DNA of 37,266 bases, taken from the NCBI GenBank assembly GCA_015487615.1, contig WFPJ01000144.1, positions 1-37,266 of the forward strand. The letters run 5' to 3'. Numbering within the stretch: the first letter of the stretch is position 1; every line of letters starts with the position of its first letter. Shown one piece after another: positions 20,596-28,477 of the stretch. The notes under the pieces were generated by a model, which saw only the letters and a list, made by a program, of their open reading frames with translations, did no database searches and was not told the origin of the DNA. A program made the translations under genes and the position numbers. The stretch is from Aquificales bacterium. Lineage in GTDB: Bacteria; Aquificota; Aquificia; Aquificales; Aquificaceae.

Positions 20596-21024
20596 ATGCG
20601 ATACAGAAAAAAGGCAAGGGAAGAAAGTCTTATAATACTTTACAGGTGGGATCTTGCTGGTGGTAATCTTAATACAATAAAGGAGGAACATCTAGAAGAG
20701 AAAGAACTTTCTGATGAAGTCAAGAAATACATAGACACCCTTATAAGTACTATCAGCAACAATATAGTGAAGATTGATTCAATAATAGAAGAATTCCTTG
20801 AAAACTGGAGCTTTGATAGGCTCGGATATATAGAGAGGAGCATACTGAGACTTGGTGTTGCAGAACTTATATTTATAGGAGTGCAAGATCCTGGAAGAGC
20901 TTTTAACGATTATATAGACCTTGCAAAGAAATATAGTGATGAGAAAGCGGGAAAATTTGTACACGGAATACTCGGAAATATATACAAACAGAAGCTATCT
21001 TCTGAAGATAAGGTTAAGAATTAG
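20596..21024 (+). CDS. nusB: Transcription antitermination factor NusB
   Basis: MRYRKKAREESLIILYRWD..., SFDRLGYIERSILRLGVAEL, KYSDEKAGKFVHGILG. Confidence 0.93.
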   Translation: MRYRKKAREESLIILYRWDLAGGNLNTIKEEHLEEKELSDEVKKYIDTLISTISNNIVKIDSIIEEFLENWSFDRLGYIERSILRLGVAELIFIGVQDPGRAFNDYIDLAKKYSDEKAGKFVHGILGNIYKQKLSSEDKVKN

Positions 21025-21216
21025 TGTTAATACTATGCTAAGAATTATTGATGTTACTATAGGGATGTAAATAACAAAATTGTCACGCTTTATAAAAATG
21101 TCTCCGGGAAGCTTACCTATATTGCCGGAAGGAATCTTTTCAAAGAATAGTAAAAATAAACCGATTATTATAAGTATGAGTCCGGAAATTATTAAAAGTC
21201 TTCCCGCATATTCCAT
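20995..21216 (-). CDS. DUF2905 family small membrane protein
   Basis: GRLLIISGLILIIIGLFLLFF...GKLPGDIFIKRDNFVIYIPIVTSIILS. Confidence 0.85.
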   Translation of the reverse strand: MEYAGRLLIISGLILIIIGLFLLFFEKIPSGNIGKLPGDIFIKRDNFVIYIPIVTSIILSIVLTLILNLIFRR

Positions 21217-21252
21217 CTCAAATATTTATATTATAAGAAGGAGGGTTTTGAT

Positions 21253-21744
21253 ATGGAACTTGACCTCATAAAATATGAAATAGATGAGGAAATAAAAAGG
21301 CAAATAGATAATATACTTGGGAAATTTATGAATAAAACTAAGGTGGATCTTATAGTACTTTGCGATGATGCGGGCAGGGTAGCCTCTTACAAGGGGAAAA
21401 CACAGGATGAAAATGAGATTGAATTTGTGGCAAGTCTTATAAGCGGAATATTCGGTGCAGCTGCGGAAATGGCAAAAATTATGAACGAGGGAGATGTGCT
21501 TGATATAGTACAATATGAAAGCAAAAATGTTAATGTTTTAATAAAGGCGGTAGGAAAAAGGTTTCTTGTGGGAGTTTTAGCCCCCAAGGATGCATCATTA
21601 GGAAGTATAAGACTATTTATAAAAGAGTTATGTAGCGACATAGAAACCCTATTTGCAGGACTCAAGTTAAGACCTGCGAAGGTAATAAAACTTAAACCAG
21701 AAGATATAGAAAAGAAACTTAGTCAAGTATTGGGAGCGGGATGA
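21253..21744 (+). CDS. Roadblock/LC7 (MglB-like) domain protein
   Basis: NKTKVDLIVLCDDAGRVASYKG...ASLISGIFGAAAEMAKIM...VLIKAVGKRFLVGVLAPKDASLGSIRLFIKEL; strong SD GAAGGAGG. Confidence 0.8.
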   Translation: MELDLIKYEIDEEIKRQIDNILGKFMNKTKVDLIVLCDDAGRVASYKGKTQDENEIEFVASLISGIFGAAAEMAKIMNEGDVLDIVQYESKNVNVLIKAVGKRFLVGVLAPKDASLGSIRLFIKELCSDIETLFAGLKLRPAKVIKLKPEDIEKKLSQVLGAG

Positions 21745-22301
21745 AACTAAAAATAGTTTACTTTGGTGCAAGTTTAGCTGGTAAAAGCACTAATGTTAAG
21801 GTGCTTCATAGCATACTTAAAGAAAAGGGTTTAACAAAGGGAGATTACATATCAATGGAAACAGATGAAAAAAGAACACTATTTGTTGAAATGTTTGCAA
21901 GCCAGATAAACATAGATGATCATCCCATAGATATCAAAATACTGACGACACCCGGACAGTTTAGGCTTCATCCCCTCAGAAAGGTAATAATGAAGGGTGT
22001 TGATGGTCTCGTTTTCGTCGTTGACAGTCAAAGGGAAAGAGAAAAAATAAATTTCCTTGTTTTAAGAGAAACTGCTGCGGTACTTAAGGAAGAAAAGATG
22101 AATCTTTTTGATATACCCGTTGTTGTTCAGTACAACAAGAGGGATCTAAAGGATGCCATGCCCATAGATGAACTTCAACCTATATGTAATCCATGGGATA
22201 CGGATTACATTGAAGCGGTTGCAACGGAGGGAAAGGGTGTTCTTGAAACCTTCCAGAAGATAGTGACTAAGGTCTTAGTAAAGACATGCCAAGAAAGATA
22301 G
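21741..22301 (+). CDS. MglA-like small Ras-superfamily GTPase
   Basis: G1 GASLAGKST (21765-21791), G3-like TTPGQ, G4 NKRD; ATGA overlap with roadblock gene. Confidence 0.88.
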   Translation: MKLKIVYFGASLAGKSTNVKVLHSILKEKGLTKGDYISMETDEKRTLFVEMFASQINIDDHPIDIKILTTPGQFRLHPLRKVIMKGVDGLVFVVDSQREREKINFLVLRETAAVLKEEKMNLFDIPVVVQYNKRDLKDAMPIDELQPICNPWDTDYIEAVATEGKGVLETFQKIVTKVLVKTCQER

Positions 22302-23437
22302 TCTACGAAAATCTTAATGCGGAAATTGTTGATATAAGAGGACTTCTGGAGGATCTTAAATCAAAAAAATTCAACGGTTATATACTTATCAACAAATGGA
22401 ATGAGGAAATTTATTGTATTATAAAAAACGGCAACCTTGAAAAAGCTGTAAGTTTTGATTCCAACGGAAGAAAAGAACTGAGGGAGTGTAAAGAAATACC
22501 CAAGGACGAGGGAACCGTTTCGGTAATAGAGACGGATCCCCTTGAGCTAATCCATGTATTCCATGATATACCCTCAATTCAATTTGCTGGTCCAACTGTG
22601 CTTTCAGGATACGGAAATCCCATACAGCAACCAATTAAAATGAGCCATATAAATTTTGAAAATATTAAAAGAATTATTGAAAGGGAAAAAACAAACGGCT
22701 ATGCAGTTTTCTTTGATGAGGATGATATACTTGGAAACATTATATTTTATGAAGGTAAGACGGTAAATGCCTTTTCAAAGGGTCTTTTCAGGGAAGAGGC
22801 ACTTAATTTTCTGACAAAAAAGATAAGTCCCACAAAACACTATGTTGCTGTGTACTCCGTAGAACCTGAACTTTTACTTTTCATAAATTCCCTTGACAGA
22901 TTGGGCAAAATACAAAAGGGAAGGCTATCCTCTTTTAAAGACCTACAGATGCTTATAAATGAAGCATCAAAGGAAAAGAATTCCTTTATACTTGAAGCAA
23001 TTTTGAATAATGATGTGCGCTACTACTTCTTTTTCTTCCATGGTTCCCTTATAAAGGGCATAAATATAAATAAAGGCGTCTTTAAAGATGCATATATTAA
23101 AGATCTCGGTAGCCTCATAAAAGAGGGTATAACCTTCAGTATAATCCACATAAACATAGAGATGAATCCAGAACCTATTAAATTGGACGGATTCAAAAGA
23201 AGCGTAAATGAGTTTGTAAGTAAGGAAAAGATAATAGAGATAAAAAATGCTTTTATAGAAAGCATAGGTCCTGTGGGAAATTTTATATGGAATAAGACAC
23301 TTAATGACTACGGTGTCTCCGAAGATGAAATTACAAGGGACCTACTTGACTATTTAATAAATTCCCTATCAGCCGAAATACCAGATAGTACATATGTAAA
23401 AAAATTCATTGAAAAGGTAAGGGGGATATTGAAATGA
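22286..23437 (+). CDS. Uncharacterised three-repeat protein (DUF4388/PatA-N-like modules) with C-terminal IGP helical domain
   Basis: Three related segments ending in dG-x-xxA type turns (e.g. NGYAVFFDEDDILGNIIFYEGKTVNAFSKGLF) and C-terminal IKNAFIESIGPVGNFIWNKTL...LLDYLINSLSAEIPD. Confidence 0.5.
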   Translation: MPRKIVYENLNAEIVDIRGLLEDLKSKKFNGYILINKWNEEIYCIIKNGNLEKAVSFDSNGRKELRECKEIPKDEGTVSVIETDPLELIHVFHDIPSIQFAGPTVLSGYGNPIQQPIKMSHINFENIKRIIEREKTNGYAVFFDEDDILGNIIFYEGKTVNAFSKGLFREEALNFLTKKISPTKHYVAVYSVEPELLLFINSLDRLGKIQKGRLSSFKDLQMLINEASKEKNSFILEAILNNDVRYYFFFFHGSLIKGININKGVFKDAYIKDLGSLIKEGITFSIIHINIEMNPEPIKLDGFKRSVNEFVSKEKIIEIKNAFIESIGPVGNFIWNKTLNDYGVSEDEITRDLLDYLINSLSAEIPDSTYVKKFIEKVRGILK

Positions 23438-24336
23438 AAGGGCTAAGGATAATACCCGTAAGTATAAAGTGGAAAATATCCATTCTAATACTCCTTATAG
23501 GTATAACAACCGGCTTAAGCGTTGGGGTGTACACATACCTTGATAGTATAAAAAGGGCAAAAGAAACAGCAAAGACAGAAATAGAAGTAACAATGGCCTT
23601 TGTACAGGCATCCCGGGAGTATGTAAGAAGGACTCTCAGACCAAAAATCAACGAATTACTTCAGGCAGGATGTACACAAGATGATTTCATTCTTGAAGCC
23701 CAATCATCAAGTTTCTTTACAGCTTCCATATTTAATATGGTGACCGAAAACCTGCCAGAAATGATTCTCAGACAGGTTGCCTTTAACCCGCTCAATCCAA
23801 AAAACGAACCGAATGAGGTGGAAAAAAAGATTATAGCTTATTTAAGAAGTACAAACAAAAGAGAATTTGAAGGTATAGTTGTTTACAGGGGTCAAAGGCA
23901 TTTTGTAAAGGCATTTGCGGTAATACCTCAGCAAAAATGTCTGAGATGTCATAGTGATCCTAAGCTTATGCCCAGGAAGGTAAGGGAGATATACAATCCT
24001 CAGAAAAATATGAACTGGCAACCCGGGAAGGTGCAGGGTGCTGTAATGGTTTACATACCATTTGAAACAAAAGTACTAAAAGCACAGATAGAGGGACTTA
24101 TAAAGGGTGGAACAGTATTCGGTATATTTCTTCTGCTCGTTATACTAGTGCTTGTAATGTTGAACGCTATGATCTTCAAACCCATAGAAAAGCTTAGGGA
24201 ACACGCAGAAAAGATAAGTAGGGGAGAGGTTGATGAAAAAATAGAGATACCTTCAGAAAATGAAATAGGCAAACTTGCTGAAGCCTTTGAAAGAATGAGA
24301 ATAAGTATTAAGAAGGTAATGGATCTTTTGAAATGA
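23434..24336 (+). CDS. Membrane sensor with periplasmic Tll0287/DUF3365-like haem-c domain and terminal HAMP
   Basis: N-terminal TM, AFAVIPQQKCLRCHSDP (CXXCH at 23938-23952), second TM, HAMP (FKPIEKLREHAEKISRGEVDEKIEIPSENEIGKLAEAFERM); ATGA overlap with upstream gene. Confidence 0.82.
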   Translation: MKGLRIIPVSIKWKISILILLIGITTGLSVGVYTYLDSIKRAKETAKTEIEVTMAFVQASREYVRRTLRPKINELLQAGCTQDDFILEAQSSSFFTASIFNMVTENLPEMILRQVAFNPLNPKNEPNEVEKKIIAYLRSTNKREFEGIVVYRGQRHFVKAFAVIPQQKCLRCHSDPKLMPRKVREIYNPQKNMNWQPGKVQGAVMVYIPFETKVLKAQIEGLIKGGTVFGIFLLLVILVLVMLNAMIFKPIEKLREHAEKISRGEVDEKIEIPSENEIGKLAEAFERMRISIKKVMDLLK

Positions 24337-25564
24337 ATGAGTAAACAATCTTATTAAAGACCTCTCCCCTCTCTATATAATTTGAAAACATATCAAAAGA
24401 GGCACAGCCCGGGGAAAAGAGGATAACATCCCCGGGGTTTGCAAAATGAAAAGCTTTTTCTATAGCATCCTCCAAATTATCACCTCTAACAACCCCTACA
24501 ACATCATTCCAAGCCTCTATAATTTCATCCGCAGACTCCCCAATCACTATACATTTTTTCACATGCTTCTTTATTTCTTCTCTTAAAGAATAAAAATCAC
24601 CACCCTTATTCCTGCCACCCGCTATGAGAATAACATTTTCAAAGGAAGTTACTGCAGATCTCAAAGCGTTAACAGTTGTAGCCTTTGAATCGTTATAAAT
24701 ACTTATACCCTTATACTCAGCAACAAAAGAGAGTCTGAAAGGTAAACCCTCAAATCCGTATATTTCCTCCTTTATTATATCCTCAGGTACTCCCAAGCAC
24801 AGAGCTGTAATAATTGAAGCCATAATATTATCTATATTGTGCCTTCCAACAAGCTTTATTTTGTTTGCATCAATAAATTTATCACCCTTAACATAAACAA
24901 ATCTTCCGTCAAAAAAGATATCTTCCGAATTGAAAAATATCCTTTGTGCGCGGGTCGGTACATCCGCAACCTCCTTAAACCCTGCATTCAGTATAGCTAC
25001 ATCCTCCTCCTTCTGGTTTATAAAGAGCCTGTATTTACTCTCAAGGTAATCTTTCAAGTCGGGATGCCAGTCCAAATGATCCCTTGAAAAGTTAAGAAAT
25101 ACCCCTATATTAGGTCTGAAGTTTTTCAATGTTTTGGCCTGAAAGGAAGAGACTTCAAGAACAGCTATACCTTCCGTATTGTGTTTAACTATTTCCGAGA
25201 AGGGTACGCCTATATTTCCGCCTTCGTAAACATTGGGAAAGTATCTTTTTAAGATCCTGTATATAAGACGGGTTGTGGTTGATTTTCCGTCCGTACCCGT
25301 TATGGCGACAATCTTACCCTTAAAAAATCTTGAAGCCACTTCCAGCTCACCGGTAAGAGGTATATTCCTTTCCTTAGAAAGTTCAAATAACTTATGGGTG
25401 GGAGGAATGCCAGGAGATACTACTATCTCGTCCACATCCTTTATAAGATCTTCCGGTTTATCTCCCCTATTGTCGTCCCCTTCAATAACGCTAAAGCCTT
25501 TAAGTTTTAAAAGCTCAGAAACAGCCTTACCGCTCTTGCCAAGTCCCCAGACGAGAATTCTCAT
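24308..25564 (-). CDS. murD: UDP-N-acetylmuramoylalanine--D-glutamate ligase
   Basis: MRILVWGLGKSGKAVSELL, AITGTDGKSTTTRLI, GGNIGVPF, YNDSKATTVNA; start moved to 25564. Confidence 0.95.
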   Translation of the reverse strand: MRILVWGLGKSGKAVSELLKLKGFSVIEGDDNRGDKPEDLIKDVDEIVVSPGIPPTHKLFELSKERNIPLTGELEVASRFFKGKIVAITGTDGKSTTTRLIYRILKRYFPNVYEGGNIGVPFSEIVKHNTEGIAVLEVSSFQAKTLKNFRPNIGVFLNFSRDHLDWHPDLKDYLESKYRLFINQKEEDVAILNAGFKEVADVPTRAQRIFFNSEDIFFDGRFVYVKGDKFIDANKIKLVGRHNIDNIMASIITALCLGVPEDIIKEEIYGFEGLPFRLSFVAEYKGISIYNDSKATTVNALRSAVTSFENVILIAGGRNKGGDFYSLREEIKKHVKKCIVIGESADEIIEAWNDVVGVVRGDNLEDAIEKAFHFANPGDVILFSPGCASFDMFSNYIERGEVFNKIVYSFISKDPLPS

Positions 25565-25581
25565 AATATTTTCCTTCTTCC

Positions 25582-25587
25582 TATAAT
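25582..25587 (+). promoter_or_regulatory. Candidate -10 element for mog, overlapping an antisense TATTAT facing murD
   Basis: TATAATA in the 35-nt divergent gap. Confidence 0.4.
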
Positions 25588-25599
25588 AAAATGTAAAAC

Positions 25600-26139
25600 A
25601 TGGAACAGCTTCACGTAAAGATAGGAGTTTTAACAATATCGGACAGAGCAAGCAAGGGTATTTACGAAGATCTCAGCGGAAAAGCAATAATAGAGTATCT
25701 CAGGGATGTTATAATAACACCCTTTGATATTGACTACAGAATAGTACCCGATGAACTTGAAAAAATTAAAGAAATACTTATAGATATGGCTGATAACAAA
25801 AATTGCAGTCTTATATTTACAACAGGAGGAACGGGACCCGCCCCTAGGGATGTAACCCCGGAAGCTACTGAGGCGGTATGTAGCAGAATTCTTCCAGGAT
25901 TCGGTGAATTGATGAGGCAGGTTTCACTTAAACAGGTTCCAACAGCCATACTATCAAGACAGCTTGCAGGTATAAGGGGAAACACCCTAATAGTTAATCT
26001 TCCGGGAAAACCCCAATCTATTAAGATATGCCTTGATGCTATATTTCCCGCAATACCTTACTGTCTTGACCTTATAGGGGGTGCCTATATAGAAACAAAT
26101 GAGGAAAAGATAAAAACCTTCAGACCAAAAGGTACTTAA
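25600..26139 (+). CDS. mog: Molybdopterin adenylyltransferase (Mog/MoaB family)
   Basis: IGVLTISDRASKGIYEDLSG, FTTGGTGPAPRDVTPEAT, NLPGKPQSIK. Confidence 0.92.
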   Translation: MEQLHVKIGVLTISDRASKGIYEDLSGKAIIEYLRDVIITPFDIDYRIVPDELEKIKEILIDMADNKNCSLIFTTGGTGPAPRDVTPEATEAVCSRILPGFGELMRQVSLKQVPTAILSRQLAGIRGNTLIVNLPGKPQSIKICLDAIFPAIPYCLDLIGGAYIETNEEKIKTFRPKGT

Positions 26140-27521
26140 GAGAACACCTTGCCCGGGTTAAAAAGATTCAAGGGATCAAAAACCTTTTTTATCTCCCTCA
26201 TAATGTCAACCGTTTCCTTTCCAAGCTGTTTTTCTAAAAACGCCATTTTTGTAAGACCTACTCCGTGTTCCCCCGTTATTGATCCCCCGAAACCTATTGC
26301 TATATCAAATACTTCTTCCATAGCCCTTTCCGCTTTTTCCTCCTCTTCTCTTGATGACTTATCGTACATAATATTGACATGCAGATTACCGTCACCTATA
26401 TGACCGAATATGACTACCGGTAAACCGTACTTGTCCGATAAACTCCTGAAAGCGGGAACAGCCTCCGAAAGACATGACCTCGGAACAACTATATCCTCGT
26501 TTATCTTTCCGCTCTTAATCTTAGCAAGGGCGGGACCCAAACTCTTCCTCGCCAGCCACAGTTCTTCCTCTTCCTTTTCATCCTTCGCTATCCTATAGTT
26601 TACACCCGCATCCTTTAATATCCCGCCTACAACCTTTACATCTTCCTCAACAGAAGGAGGGTTACCGTCAACTTCTATTAAAAGGAGGGCTTCAGCATCT
26701 TCGGGAAGATCAATACCTTTATATTCCCTTACAACTTTTATAGCATCTTTGTCCATAAACTCAAGGGCGGAAGGAAAAACGCCCGAGGTCATCAAGGAAG
26801 TGACAACCTTACCCACTGTGGGAAGATCTTTAAATAAGGCAAGCAGTGTTTTTCTTGCACGGGGCTTTGGTATTAACCTGACTATTATCTCGGTTATAAG
26901 ACCGAGTGTTCCCTCAGATCCTACAAAAAACTTGGTAATATCATAACCCGCCACATCCTTTATAACAGGATTGCCCGTTTTTATAACAGTACCATGCTTT
27001 ATAACAGCGGTAATTCCCAATACATACTCCCTTGTAACACCGTATTTAACACATCTCGGTCCTCCAGCATTCTCCGCCACATTACCCCCTATGGTTGAGT
27101 ACTTATAAGAAGAAGGATCGGGAGGATAAAAAAGACCTAATTTTTCAACATACTTTTGAAAATCGTATGTGACCACACCCGGCTCAACCACCGCGGTAGC
27201 ATTATCCCTATCCACCTTAAACTTGTTCATCCTTTCAAAGGAAATTACTACACCACCCCTATCTGTGGGCATGGCACCGCCAGTTAGTCCAGAACCAGCA
27301 CCCCTCGGAAACATAGGTATTCCCTCTTCGTAACATATCTCTACAATCCTCTTAACATCTTCCTTTCCTTCCGGAAACACAACCGCTGAAGGCATCTCTG
27401 ATTTCACAGGTATGGGAGTAGCATCGTAAGAGTAAAGCCTTCTTTCCACATCGGAGGTGCTTACCTTGTTCTCTCCGAGCTCCTTAATAAGCCTTTTTAT
27501 ACCATCTGAAACAATAATCAT
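26136..27521 (-). CDS. glcD: FAD-linked oxidase, glycolate oxidase GlcD / D-lactate dehydrogenase family
   Basis: PRGAGSGLTGGAMPTDRGGVVISFERMNK, FGHIGDGNLHVNI, GGSITGEHGVGL; start at 27521 because upstream ORF is antisense to sppA. Confidence 0.9.
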   Translation of the reverse strand: MIIVSDGIKRLIKELGENKVSTSDVERRLYSYDATPIPVKSEMPSAVVFPEGKEDVKRIVEICYEEGIPMFPRGAGSGLTGGAMPTDRGGVVISFERMNKFKVDRDNATAVVEPGVVTYDFQKYVEKLGLFYPPDPSSYKYSTIGGNVAENAGGPRCVKYGVTREYVLGITAVIKHGTVIKTGNPVIKDVAGYDITKFFVGSEGTLGLITEIIVRLIPKPRARKTLLALFKDLPTVGKVVTSLMTSGVFPSALEFMDKDAIKVVREYKGIDLPEDAEALLLIEVDGNPPSVEEDVKVVGGILKDAGVNYRIAKDEKEEEELWLARKSLGPALAKIKSGKINEDIVVPRSCLSEAVPAFRSLSDKYGLPVVIFGHIGDGNLHVNIMYDKSSREEEEKAERAMEEVFDIAIGFGGSITGEHGVGLTKMAFLEKQLGKETVDIMREIKKVFDPLNLFNPGKVFS

Positions 27522-27597
27522 GACCTTACTAATATAACATCGCAATAAAAAGCATCCATGATTGCAGTCAAAAGAAAATTTAATAAAATCATATAGT

Positions 27598-28440
27598 ATG
27601 AAAAAATTTCTGATAATATTAATAATTCTTTTTGTAGGAGGAATCATGCTTATATCATTACTCTCAAGAATCCCCGTAGGAGAAAGAATTGCAGTACTGA
27701 CCATAGACGGTGTTATTATTAACCCATTGCCGATTATAAAGAAAATTGACAGACTCTCGGAAGATAAAAGCGTTAAGGCACTTGTCCTAAGGGTTGATAG
27801 CCCAGGAGGATCCGTAGGTGCTTCCCAGGAGATATACAGGGCGATAGAAAGGTTTAAGGAAAAAGGAAAGCCCGTTGTTGTATCAATGGGCAACATAGCA
27901 GCATCAGGGGGCTACTATATATCCGCACCTGCGGACTTTATTTATGCAAATCCCGGCACCATAACGGGAAGCATAGGTGTGATAATACAGTACATAGGGT
28001 ATAAGGAGCTTTTATCAAAGATAGGAATTAAAGCGGAATCTATCAAAACAGGAAAGTTTAAAGACACACTTTCTCCCTTTAGGGATTTAACAAAGGAAGA
28101 AAAGGACTACCTTAAAAGGGTCATTACCGACTCTTACGAGCAGTTTATAGATGCCATATTGAAGTACCGAAAAGATAAAATAACCGAGGAGGAGTTAAGG
28201 AAGATAGCGGACGGGAGGGTTATGACAGGACTTAAGGCAAAAGAGATAGGTCTTGTAGATGAAATAGGAAACTTGAAGGATGCCATTGATAAAGCTGCAG
28301 AACTTGCAGGAGTTTTGAAACCCAGGGTATTTTATGTTGAAGAAAAGAAATCTTTTCTCAAAAAGATACTTGGGGGAGATATAGAAGATCTGAGAATATT
28401 AAACTCATATAATCTTACCTACTACCTTATGGATTGGTAA
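27598..28440 (+). CDS. sppA: Signal peptide peptidase SppA
   Basis: N-terminal TM, LVLRVDSPGGSVGASQEIY, SMGNIAASGGYYISAPADFIYANPGTITGSIGV; start at MKKFLII. Confidence 0.95.
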   Translation: MKKFLIILIILFVGGIMLISLLSRIPVGERIAVLTIDGVIINPLPIIKKIDRLSEDKSVKALVLRVDSPGGSVGASQEIYRAIERFKEKGKPVVVSMGNIAASGGYYISAPADFIYANPGTITGSIGVIIQYIGYKELLSKIGIKAESIKTGKFKDTLSPFRDLTKEEKDYLKRVITDSYEQFIDAILKYRKDKITEEELRKIADGRVMTGLKAKEIGLVDEIGNLKDAIDKAAELAGVLKPRVFYVEEKKSFLKKILGGDIEDLRILNSYNLTYYLMDW

Positions 28441-28477
28441 ATAGAATTTTAAGTTTTATAGTAAAATACACTTTCCG

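Noticed and set aside
25565-25651. N-terminal extension of the murD ORF
   Set aside because: It overlaps mog on the opposite strand, and the MRILVWGLGKSG start fits MurD.
27522-27896. Long N-terminal extension of the glcD ORF
   Set aside because: It is antisense to the clear sppA coding sequence and has no GlcD-like sequence; start placed at 27521.
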